Positions 53,067 to 61,346 of a DNA stretch of 64,000 nucleotides are shown here, piece after piece. The position numbers were made by a program, and so were the translations under genes. Below the pieces are notes generated by a model. That model was not told the origin of the DNA. It was given only the letters and a program-made list of their open reading frames with translations, and ran no database searches. The stretch's first letter is position 1; every line of letters begins with the position of its first letter. The DNA is from Chryseobacterium sp. G0186 (GTDB lineage: Bacteria > Bacteroidota > Bacteroidia > Flavobacteriales > Weeksellaceae), in contig NZ_CP033918.1 in assembly GCF_003815675.1 (NCBI RefSeq), forward strand, positions 1,922,001-1,986,000, in the 5' to 3' direction.

Positions 53067-54452
53067 ATGAATTTATCATTCAGAGCACTCATCTTATGGC
53101 TGGGCTGCCCTGCCCTGTCCTTTGCTCAGTTCACGAGCTTGGAGGATGTCCTTATCAGGGCCGAAAAAAACTACCAGTCCATTCAAAAAAAAGAAATCAA
53201 CATACGGGCTTCAAACGAAAGGCTGCAACTTCAAAAGACGTATTATCTTCCGGAAGTTACTGTAATGGCTCAGCAGAGTTTTGGAACAATCAATGCTCAA
53301 AACGGTCCCATGTACAATCTGGGTGGATCCGGTATAGCATCTACTTCCATGCCTTTGGCTGAACAGAACTGGAATACCGCGTTTGGAAGCTTGTATCTTG
53401 CCAATATCAACTGGAATATCTACACTTTTGGAAAACTTAAAACAAAGGAAAATGTAGAAACAGCCGATACAGAAGTTCAAAAGGCTGATTTAAAACAGGA
53501 AATATTTCAGCATCAGATTAAGACAGCTGCCGCCTATTTCAATCTTTTGGTAAGCCAGCGTCTTGAAAATGTACAGCACGAAAACCATAAACGTTCAGAG
53601 GTTATTTATTCTATTGCTAAGGTAAGAGCCAACAGCGGATTGATTCCCGAAGTAGACGCCTCTCTGGCAAGAGCAGAAATGTCAAGCGCCCAAACGGCAA
53701 CGATCAATGCCAATGATCATGTACTGGAATACAATAAAAAACTGGCCGATTTGCTGGCAGAAAATTTCACAGACTATCAGCTGGACCATTATTTCAGCAA
53801 GAATACCCCCTCTTTAATTCAGGAAGACTGGTCCTTTGATAATCATCCCAGTACTCTTTTTATTGCCCGGAAAATCAATAAAAGTAAGCAACAGGAAGCC
53901 TATTTAAATACCACAGGCTTACCCTCTCTTTCTCTTTTCGGAGCATTTCAGGGACGGGGATCCGGCTTTGCATCGAATTATGTTCAGGACAATACAGCGT
54001 ATTCACAATCCTATCTGAAAGGAATTGGGGTAGACAGGATGAATTATATTGTTGGTTTCAACCTCAGCTGGAATCTTACCGATTTTTACAGGAACGATTC
54101 CAGGGTAAATGAACAGAAGTTACTGACCAAGGCTTTGGATTTTGATTATCAACAGCTGCAGCAGGAACTTCATAATCAACAGAACCTATCAGAACTGAAA
54201 TACAAAAATGCAGTCACAAAAGTAGCCGAATCCAAAATACAACTGCAGGCTGCTACAGAAGCTTTCCAACAGCAGAAAGCTTTGTATGAAAACGGGCTAA
54301 CCACCATTGTTGATTTTACTCAGGCTCTGTATCTTCTGAACCGCGCTGAAATTAATTATGAAATTGCACAAAACAACTCCTGGCAGGCTGTTGTACTTAT
54401 TGCAGCTTCAAAAGGAGATATCTCCATGATTACAAAAGCAATTACCCACTAA
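53067..54452 (+). CDS. TolC-family outer-membrane efflux protein
   Basis: A 461-residue outer-membrane channel of a tripartite efflux system (signal peptide ends LSFAQ). The protein is long helical coiled-coil plus short barrel, as in the OEP family, with the duplicated halves visible from QKKEINIRASNERLQLQKTY and NEQKLLTKALDFDYQQLQQE. It is unusual that the channel gene comes first. Followed 14 bp later by the permease. Confidence 0.88.
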   Translation: MNLSFRALILWLGCPALSFAQFTSLEDVLIRAEKNYQSIQKKEINIRASNERLQLQKTYYLPEVTVMAQQSFGTINAQNGPMYNLGGSGIASTSMPLAEQNWNTAFGSLYLANINWNIYTFGKLKTKENVETADTEVQKADLKQEIFQHQIKTAAAYFNLLVSQRLENVQHENHKRSEVIYSIAKVRANSGLIPEVDASLARAEMSSAQTATINANDHVLEYNKKLADLLAENFTDYQLDHYFSKNTPSLIQEDWSFDNHPSTLFIARKINKSKQQEAYLNTTGLPSLSLFGAFQGRGSGFASNYVQDNTAYSQSYLKGIGVDRMNYIVGFNLSWNLTDFYRNDSRVNEQKLLTKALDFDYQQLQQELHNQQNLSELKYKNAVTKVAESKIQLQAATEAFQQQKALYENGLTTIVDFTQALYLLNRAEINYEIAQNNSWQAVVLIAASKGDISMITKAITH

Positions 54453-54466
54453 CCAAAAATTTAAAC

Positions 54467-57400
54467 ATGAATCTTATAAAGTTTGCATTACGCAGACCAA
54501 TATCTGTTATGGTATTGGTATTGGGGCTGTTGTTTTTCGGAATCAAGGCCGCCAAAGAGGTTAAGGTAGATATTCTCCCGGAGATGAATCTTCCTGTAGT
54601 GTATGTTGCCCATTCCTTTAATGGGTATACGCCCCAGCAGATGGAGGGATATTTCACCAAAATGTATGTGAATATGCTTCTGTTTACCAACGGAATTAAA
54701 AGCATTGAATCTAAAAATACTCAAGGACTTACCCTAATGAAAGTTAACTTTTATGAGGGAACCAATATGGGAGAAGCCATTGCTCAGATCAATGCTCTTT
54801 CTACGCGCTCACAGGTATTTTTACCTCCGGGAGCACCACCACCGTTTATTATCCGTTTTGACTCTTCTTCACAACCGGTGGGGCAGCTCGTTTTCCGAAG
54901 TAATACAAAAACCAATAACGAACTGCAGGATATTGCCAATTTCAATGCCCGTCCTTTCCTTATTGCCATTCCGGGGCTGACAACCGCTCCGCCATTTGGA
55001 GGAAGCCCACGAACGATAGAGGTGAATGTAGATCCCCTGAAATTGAGGGCTCACAATCTATCTCCTGAGCAAATCGTAGAGGCTATAAGCCGAAATAACA
55101 TTACTTCACCATCAGGAAATGTGTACATTGGGGAAACCAATTATCTTACGCCTACCAATAATACGGTAAAAAAGGTGGAAGAGCTTGGTGATATCCCTCT
55201 TTTCAAAGGAACAGCAGATAACGTCTATGTCCGGGATGTAGCCACCGTAAAGGATGGAGCTGATGTAGCTACCGGATATGCACTGATAGATGGAAAACGT
55301 TCTGTTTACATCAATATTGCCAAGGCCAGCAACGCCTCTACGCTTGAAGTAGTCAATAAATTAAAAGAATCATTACCGAAGATTCAGCGGAATATGCCTG
55401 ATGATGTGCAAATTTCCTATGAATTTGACCAGTCTGTCTATATTTCAAGTGCTTTGAAAAGTTTAGCAGTGGAAGGGATTTTGGGAGCTTTACTGACCGG
55501 ACTTATGGTGATGCTTTTCTTAAATGACCGCAGGGCTGCCCTGATTGTCATTATGACGATTCCGATCTCTATTATTTCAGGGGTATTATTTCTGAAATTA
55601 TTCGGGCAATCCATTAATATTATGTCTTTATCCGGGCTTGCTCTTGCCATCGGAATATTGGTGGATGAAAGTACGGTTACCATTGAAAACATCCATCAGC
55701 ATTTTGCTATGGGAAAAACGCGTGCACAAGCTATTTGGGATGCCTGTAAGGAAATTGCATTTCCAAAATTGCTGATTATGCTTTGTATCCTGGCCGTATT
55801 TGCTCCTGCGTTTATGATGAGCGGTATTCCCGGATCATTAATTATGCCCTTGGCTATGGCAATAGGTTTTTCAATGATTGTATCCTTTATCTTATCACAG
55901 ACTTTTGTTCCTGTTATGGCGAATTGGATGATGAAGCATGATCCTAAGACCTGCGAAAATCATAAACCGAATTGGTTTACCCGCTTCCGTGACCGTTTTG
56001 CACAATTTTTATCTTCTCTGATGGAGCGCAGAAAGATTATTGTAAGCCTGAGTCTTGTAACAATTTTAGGCATTGGAATCGGGCTTTATCAGATCACGGG
56101 AAAGGATGTATTACCTACTGTAAACTCACGTCAGTTCCAGGTTCGTATCAAAGCTGCAGAAGGAACCCGTATTGAAGTCACAGAAATAAAGGTTAAAAAA
56201 TTTCTTGAGCACCTGAAAGATAAGGTTGGAAAGGATAATATCGCCATTTCTTCCGTATTTATAGGACAGCACCCTTCTACGTTTGCGGTAAGCCCTATTT
56301 ATCTTTATAATGCAGGTCCGCATGAAGCCTTAATGCAGGTTGCTTTAAAAGAATTTAATGGTAATTCTGATGAATTGAAAGATGAACTGCGAAAGTATTA
56401 TAAGGAAAAAATGCCTGATCTTCAGATTTCTTTTGAACCTATTGAACTCACTGAAAAAATTCTGAGCCAGGGTACCAATAATCCTGTCGAAATAAGAATT
56501 TCCGGGATGATGAAAAAAATGAACCGAATGTATGCCGAAAAGCTTTTAACCAAAATAAAGGAAATTGAGTACATGCGTGATCAGCAAATTCCACAATCTA
56601 TGAGCTACCCGGCTTTACAGATCAATATCGACAGGGTAAAAGCAGCGCAATTGGGATTGGATGCACAGGATATTGCCAAGTCATTGGTGACGGCTACGGC
56701 TTCTACACGGTATACCAATAAAAACTTCTGGGTAGGAGGAATGATGGGTATTGCCTATGATGTACAAGTACAGACCCCACAGAATATTCTTAATAGTAAA
56801 GACGAATTGGCCAATATTCCGTTAAGTAAAAACTCAGACAGACCTGTTTTGGGCGATGTAGCCACCATTACCTCTTCAAAGGAATTGGGGGAAAGCTATA
56901 ATTTGGGAACGATGGGTTATACTACTGTTACGGCCAATATTCATAAAACGGATCTGGAACAGGCTTCCAAGGATGTAAAAAAAGCCATTGAATCTCTGGG
57001 TGAACTTCCGAAGGGAATCAACATTGAAGTTGCCGGAATGTCTCCTGTATTGGATGAAACAATGAGCAGTCTTTCTTCCGGACTTCTTATTGCAGCAGCC
57101 GTAATTTTTCTGATGCTTGCTGCCACATTCCAGTCTTTCCGGGTTTCCCTGGTTATTTTGACCACCGTTCCGTTTGTTATTGTAGGATCTTTAACATTGC
57201 TAAAGCTTACGGGTTCTACCCTGAATCTTCAGTCTTATATGGGATTGATCATGTCTGTTGGAGTTTCCATTGCCAATGCTGTTTTATTGATCAGCAATGC
57301 TGAAACCATCCGAAAATCAACAGGAAATGCCATAGAGGCAGGTATTGAAGCTGCCAGACTCCGCATCCGGCCGATCATTATGACCACCTTGGCTATGGCT

Positions 57401-57619
57401 GCGGGAATGCTTCCTATGGCTATCGGTCTTGGGGAAGGTGGAGATCAGGTATCACCACTAGGCCGTGCCGTAATCGGAGGACTTATTTTCTCAACATTCT
57501 CTGTACTGGTTATTCTTCCTCTTGTCTTCGGATGGATGCAAAACAATGCCAGCATTATTTCTCCTTCTTTAGATCCTGAAGATGAAGAAAGCATCCATTA
57601 TTCTAATTCCAACCCATAA
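54467..57619 (+). CDS. RND efflux permease (AcrB/HAE-like)
   Basis: A 1050-residue inner-membrane proton-driven pump with two large periplasmic loops and about 12 helices. N-terminal RRPISVMVLVLGLLFFGIKA; helix-4 motif GLALAIGILVDESTVTIENI, where the second Asp of the HAE DD pair is Glu; helix-10 region with MGLIMSVGVSIANAVLLI. The HME heavy-metal signature (DxGxxVDGAVVMVE) is absent, so by sequence it is an HAE-like drug or lipid pump. Neighbouring Cys-rich proteins still suggest a metal-linked role. Coupled to TolC-like and adaptor genes. Confidence 0.93.
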   Translation: MNLIKFALRRPISVMVLVLGLLFFGIKAAKEVKVDILPEMNLPVVYVAHSFNGYTPQQMEGYFTKMYVNMLLFTNGIKSIESKNTQGLTLMKVNFYEGTNMGEAIAQINALSTRSQVFLPPGAPPPFIIRFDSSSQPVGQLVFRSNTKTNNELQDIANFNARPFLIAIPGLTTAPPFGGSPRTIEVNVDPLKLRAHNLSPEQIVEAISRNNITSPSGNVYIGETNYLTPTNNTVKKVEELGDIPLFKGTADNVYVRDVATVKDGADVATGYALIDGKRSVYINIAKASNASTLEVVNKLKESLPKIQRNMPDDVQISYEFDQSVYISSALKSLAVEGILGALLTGLMVMLFLNDRRAALIVIMTIPISIISGVLFLKLFGQSINIMSLSGLALAIGILVDESTVTIENIHQHFAMGKTRAQAIWDACKEIAFPKLLIMLCILAVFAPAFMMSGIPGSLIMPLAMAIGFSMIVSFILSQTFVPVMANWMMKHDPKTCENHKPNWFTRFRDRFAQFLSSLMERRKIIVSLSLVTILGIGIGLYQITGKDVLPTVNSRQFQVRIKAAEGTRIEVTEIKVKKFLEHLKDKVGKDNIAISSVFIGQHPSTFAVSPIYLYNAGPHEALMQVALKEFNGNSDELKDELRKYYKEKMPDLQISFEPIELTEKILSQGTNNPVEIRISGMMKKMNRMYAEKLLTKIKEIEYMRDQQIPQSMSYPALQINIDRVKAAQLGLDAQDIAKSLVTATASTRYTNKNFWVGGMMGIAYDVQVQTPQNILNSKDELANIPLSKNSDRPVLGDVATITSSKELGESYNLGTMGYTTVTANIHKTDLEQASKDVKKAIESLGELPKGINIEVAGMSPVLDETMSSLSSGLLIAAAVIFLMLAATFQSFRVSLVILTTVPFVIVGSLTLLKLTGSTLNLQSYMGLIMSVGVSIANAVLLISNAETIRKSTGNAIEAGIEAARLRIRPIIMTTLAMAAGMLPMAIGLGEGGDQVSPLGRAVIGGLIFSTFSVLVILPLVFGWMQNNASIISPSLDPEDEESIHYSNSNP

Positions 57620-57631
57620 TTTTTACATTCA

Positions 57632-58717
57632 ATGAAAAACATATTATATACAGCTGCTATTCTAGGTCTTATGATGATTCCGGCTTCCTGCAGCAAAGAA
57701 AAAACAGCTCCTCAGCCAGAAACGAAACCTATGATGATGATGGGCAGCATGGAAACGGTGAGCATTAAAAAAAGTAATCCAAAAGTAGATCTTAAACTTC
57801 CCGGAGAATTGATTCCGGATCAGGAAACGGCTTTATTTGCCAAGGTACAGAGCTATGTAAAGAAGATTAATGTAGATATTGGCTCCTCTGTACAGGCGGG
57901 GCAGGTTCTTATGGTGCTGGAAGCCCCTGAAATACAATCCCAGGCCGCAAATGCCAAAGCTAAATGGCAGGCTCAGGAAGCAATATATGCCTCTACAAGA
58001 GCAAGCTACGACAGAATGTACAGGGCTAATGAAACCAAGGGTGCCATTGCTAAGGATGCCCTGGATCAGATTACTGCCCGAAAACTTTCTGATGAGGCAC
58101 AGGTAAACGCAGCAAGATCAGCGTATCGGGAAGTTCAGGATATCAATCGTTATCTGGTTATCCGTGCTCCTTTTAGTGGAGTGATTACGGAAAGAAATGT
58201 AGATCTGGGCGCTTACGTGGGACCTATGGGTGGAACTCCGCTTATGGTTATTCAAAATACGTCAAAGCTCCGGCTTAGTTTATCTGTTTCTGAGGCCAGT
58301 GTCCCTTACCTCAACGTGGGAGATACTATTTCATTCAAGGTGAATGCCCTTCCTGAAAAAAGATTTAAGGCAAGAATATCCAGAAAATCGGGAACGTTGG
58401 ATTTGAAACTGCGCTCGGAGAAGATAGAAGCCGATTTTGTGAACAATTCCAAGGAGTTGAAGCCTTTCATGATTGCAGAATCCATGATTCCTTTACAGAA
58501 CAATGAAGCTACGTTCTTTATTCCAAGATCTGCTGTGGTGGAAAGCAATATGGGAATTTATATCATCAAAAAAGAAAATGGAAAGGCAAAATTCATTCCT
58601 GTAAAAAAAGGAAGAATTCTGAATGACACCATTGAAGTTTTTGGAGAGCTATCAGAGGGTGACCAGATCATTAAAAAAGGAAATGAAGAAATTGTAGAGG
58701 GCAGTTTAATTAAATAA
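57632..58717 (+). CDS. RND periplasmic adaptor (HlyD/MFP family) lipoprotein
   Basis: A 361-residue lipid-anchored adaptor (lipobox PASCS) linking permease and channel. Barrel-sandwich halves: VKKINVDIGSSVQAGQVLMVLEAP and a paired YLVIRAPFSGVITERNVDLG. Short coiled-coil between. A Met-rich stretch (PMMMMGSM, residues about 34-41) follows the anchor; Met clusters can bind Cu(I)/Ag(I), but this is only suggestive. 12 bp from the permease. Confidence 0.9.
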   Translation: MKNILYTAAILGLMMIPASCSKEKTAPQPETKPMMMMGSMETVSIKKSNPKVDLKLPGELIPDQETALFAKVQSYVKKINVDIGSSVQAGQVLMVLEAPEIQSQAANAKAKWQAQEAIYASTRASYDRMYRANETKGAIAKDALDQITARKLSDEAQVNAARSAYREVQDINRYLVIRAPFSGVITERNVDLGAYVGPMGGTPLMVIQNTSKLRLSLSVSEASVPYLNVGDTISFKVNALPEKRFKARISRKSGTLDLKLRSEKIEADFVNNSKELKPFMIAESMIPLQNNEATFFIPRSAVVESNMGIYIIKKENGKAKFIPVKKGRILNDTIEVFGELSEGDQIIKKGNEEIVEGSLIK

Positions 58718-58725
58718 TATCAACA

Positions 58726-59154
58726 ATGAGAACAGTATTTAGAAACACATTGATTATTCTTTTCAGTGCAACAGTTGTATACTCATGCAATAAGGAAAAG
58801 GAACAAACAAAAAGTACAACGCCTGTAACGGTACAAAAACCTCAGCCGGCATCTTCCGGAAAATATGTAAAGGGCAGTCATGTTCCGAATGAGACAGTCT
58901 GCATGGTGAATAATGCCTATATGGGTAAAAAACAAATGGAGGTTCCTCACAACGGCAAAGTTTATTACGGATGTTGTGAGATGTGTGTAAAACGTATTCC
59001 AACGGATAAAACAGCCAGAGAAGCTATTGATCCGTATAGCGGAAAAACAGTGGATAAAGCAGATGCCTATATTGTCATGATCAGTGATGAAGGTGAGGTA
59101 GCTTACTTTGAAAATGAGACGAATTATAACCAATTCCTGGCTCAGAATTCATAA
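58726..59154 (+). CDS. Small Cys-rich lipoprotein (TRASH-like, metal-binding candidate)
   Basis: A 142-residue lipoprotein (VVYSC lipobox, Cys21). The C-x23-CC-x2-C arrangement (C59, C83, C84, C87; GCCEMCVKR) resembles a TRASH/YHS-type metal-binding domain. It is the last gene of the efflux operon, 8 bp after the adaptor. It could chaperone or sense a metal ion for the pump. Metal identity unknown. Confidence 0.7.
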   Translation: MRTVFRNTLIILFSATVVYSCNKEKEQTKSTTPVTVQKPQPASSGKYVKGSHVPNETVCMVNNAYMGKKQMEVPHNGKVYYGCCEMCVKRIPTDKTAREAIDPYSGKTVDKADAYIVMISDEGEVAYFENETNYNQFLAQNS

Positions 59155-59182
59155 TTATATTTTTTAGATTACTTGTTTTAGG

Positions 59183-59213
59183 GCTTGGTAACTCATGGTT
59201 ACCAAGCTTTTTT
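59183..59213 (+). terminator. Terminator of the efflux operon
   Basis: 10-bp stem GCTTGGTAAC (59183-59192) with GTTACCAAGC (59198-59207), then TTTTTTC. Confidence 0.85.
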
Positions 59214-59227
59214 CAAATAGGAAAATA

Positions 59228-59262
59228 AAAAAGACAGGCCTTGTATAAAAAGCCTGTCTTTA
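59228..59262 (-). terminator. Terminator of the mrp-nifU pair
   Basis: 10-bp stem AAAGACAGGC (59230-59239) with GCCTGTCTTT (59252-59261); on the minus strand a T-run follows. Two back-to-back terminators separate the converging units. Confidence 0.8.
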
Positions 59263-59282
59263 AAAATATATCAGATATAATT

Positions 59283-59531
59283 TTATTCTACGTTTACTAC
59301 CCTTTCAATCTCAGGAGCGTGTTGCTTGATGGTATTTTCCACTCCCAATTTTAAGGTTGAAAAATTTAATGAGCATCCTGAACAGTTACCCAGAAGTTTT
59401 ACAAAAACCTGATTATCTTTCACGTCAATAAGCTCAATATCACCTCCGTCTTTATTCAAAAACGGTCTGATGCTTTCCAGAGCTTCCATTACTCTTGTTA
59501 CTATATCTTCGTGCGTTATGTTTGTTTCCAT
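59283..59531 (-). CDS. NifU-like Fe-S scaffold domain protein
   Basis: An 82-residue single NifU C-terminal domain. The scaffold Cys pair lies in GNCSGCS (C50, C53); GGDIELIDVKDNQVFVKL precedes it. Assembles or transfers Fe-S clusters. It follows the Mrp-type gene by 48 bp on the same strand, a common pairing in Bacteroidota. Confidence 0.93.
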   Translation of the reverse strand: METNITHEDIVTRVMEALESIRPFLNKDGGDIELIDVKDNQVFVKLLGNCSGCSLNFSTLKLGVENTIKQHAPEIERVVNVE

Positions 59532-59579
59532 ATTTTTTTCAGTTCAATTCGGTTTTTCAAATTTAATTGAAATGTATTA

Positions 59580-60686
59580 TTATTTTGCTTTTGGCGAGCA
59601 TCCTGCCATCGTAGAGATTTTTACCGCTTCCGTTGGAGGAAGGTTTTTATTTCTTTCTACAAGGCTTTCTACCATCTTTCTTGCCGTTTCAGTATAGATC
59701 TCTGCAATTTTGGAACCATCCTGAAGGGCTGCCGGTCTTCCTACATCTCCTGCTTCTCTGATGCTTTGGATCAAAGGAATCTCTCCTAATACAGGAATTC
59801 CAAGATCTTCTGCCAAATATTGTGCTCCCTGGTTTCCAAAGATATAATATTTATTGTCAGGAAGTTCTTCCGGTGTAAAATACGCCATATTTTCGATTAA
59901 TCCAAGAACCGGAATATTGATGCTTTCCATCTGGAACATTGCAATCCCTTTTCTTACATCTGCCAAGGCCACATGCTGAGGTGTACTTACAATCACCGCA
60001 CCTGTTACCGGTACCTCCTGAATAATAGACAAGTGAATATCACCTGTTCCCGGAGGAAGGTCTATCAAAAGGAAATCCAATTCGCCCCACGCCGCATCTC
60101 TGATCATTTGATTTAATGCTTTTGAAGCCATTGGACCTCTCCATACTACAGCCTGGTTTGCTCCTGAAAAGTATCCTATTGAAAGCATTTTCACACCATA
60201 ATTCTCAATCGGCTTCATCAGGTTCTTGCCATCCACTTCTACAGAAATTGGTTTTTGACCTTCTGTATCAAACATGGTAGGCACTGAAGGACCATAGATA
60301 TCGGCATCCAATAATCCTACTTTAAAGCCCATTTTAGCTAACGTAACTGCCATATTTGCAGAAACGGTAGACTTCCCTACTCCTCCTTTACCTGAAGCAA
60401 TAGCGATAATATTTTGAATTCCGGGAATTTGTTTTCCCTTGATCTGACTTTGCTGAATTTCGCTAGGTTCCGGAGAGGCTATTTTAAGTTTTAAATGAAT
60501 GTCTTCTCCAAACTCACTGGCAAAAGCCTGTTTCATTGCTGCTTCCAGTTTTTTCTTTTCGTGCATTGCCGGTGAATGAGCAGTCATGTCAATATAAACA
60601 TCATTACCCATTATCTGAAGATTATTCACTAAATCGTCTACTTCTATTTCTTTAAGGAAATCTTGAACCTTTTCTTTCGTCAACAT
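59580..60686 (-). CDS. Mrp/NBP35-family Fe-S carrier ATPase
   Basis: A 368-residue cytoplasmic P-loop ATPase. N-terminal MIP18/DUF59 domain (about 5-75), then the deviant Walker A GKGGVGKST (99-107), and Walker B-region LLIDLPPGTGD. The CxxC bridging motif found in many ApbC/NBP35 proteins is replaced here by the Cys-free FTPEELPDNKYYIFG; cluster binding, if any, must use other residues. Delivers Fe-S clusters. Operon with the NifU gene. Confidence 0.92.
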   Translation of the reverse strand: MLTKEKVQDFLKEIEVDDLVNNLQIMGNDVYIDMTAHSPAMHEKKKLEAAMKQAFASEFGEDIHLKLKIASPEPSEIQQSQIKGKQIPGIQNIIAIASGKGGVGKSTVSANMAVTLAKMGFKVGLLDADIYGPSVPTMFDTEGQKPISVEVDGKNLMKPIENYGVKMLSIGYFSGANQAVVWRGPMASKALNQMIRDAAWGELDFLLIDLPPGTGDIHLSIIQEVPVTGAVIVSTPQHVALADVRKGIAMFQMESINIPVLGLIENMAYFTPEELPDNKYYIFGNQGAQYLAEDLGIPVLGEIPLIQSIREAGDVGRPAALQDGSKIAEIYTETARKMVESLVERNKNLPPTEAVKISTMAGCSPKAK

Positions 60687-60836
60687 ATAAATATAAATTG
60701 TTTACAAATTTACGGATTTTTTCGGTAATTTAGAATCAATAAAATCTATAATATCAGGTGATAAATCAGATCGTTAAAAATTTTGTTTATTCTGTTTTTT
60801 CATCCTGACTTATGATCCATCGCCCAAACAAAATCT

Positions 60837-61292
60837 ATGGAAACTACGGCTTACCCATCCAAATATGCTTCGCCTAAAGGAATCTTCAACGTTGGAAAAA
60901 CAAGGTTCAAATGGTATAATCTGGCCACAGATCCGGATGAGGTATCTTTACAGAACATTCATGATGCCAAAATAAGCATTGAGAAAGCTGATGAAAACTT
61001 TCAGAATATTGAAGACCTTGGATTTGTGATTATGCACCGATGCGGAGAAAATTATCTTCTTCTGGTCTGTACCTGGCGCAGTGAAAATGAATTGTGGGAA
61101 AGCGTTTACTATAACGGCTCCGGAAAATTTGAGGTTTGGGACAGAAATAAAACCCATCTCCCGACTTACTGCGTCTGGGAAATGGGCATAGTCTACCATG
61201 AGTCCCAGGCATGGAAAAACCACCTAGGAACAGCAAGGCATGAAAGTCATAAGGTGGAATATCTTAATAACTTTTTTGAGGGCGAAGTTTGA
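60837..61292 (+). CDS. Hypothetical protein
   Basis: A 151-residue soluble protein with no signal peptide. Trp/Tyr-rich (WYNLATDPDEVSLQNIHDAK; TWRSENELWESVYYNGSGK; YCVWEMGIVYHESQAWKNHL). I do not recognise a family. A C-terminal hairpin overlaps the stop codon region. Alone between mrp and the OMP receptor. Confidence 0.65.
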   Translation: METTAYPSKYASPKGIFNVGKTRFKWYNLATDPDEVSLQNIHDAKISIEKADENFQNIEDLGFVIMHRCGENYLLLVCTWRSENELWESVYYNGSGKFEVWDRNKTHLPTYCVWEMGIVYHESQAWKNHLGTARHESHKVEYLNNFFEGEV

Positions 61293-61304
61293 CAGGACTT
61301 CGCC
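61281..61304 (+). terminator. Hairpin overlapping the stop codon of the 60837 gene
   Basis: 8-bp stem GGCGAAGT (61281-61288) with ACTTCGCC (61297-61304). It includes the stop region; no T-run follows. Weak terminator candidate. Confidence 0.35.
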
Positions 61305-61346
61305 TATATTGGATAATGCATTATGGAATGCTTATCTGTTTTTTAA

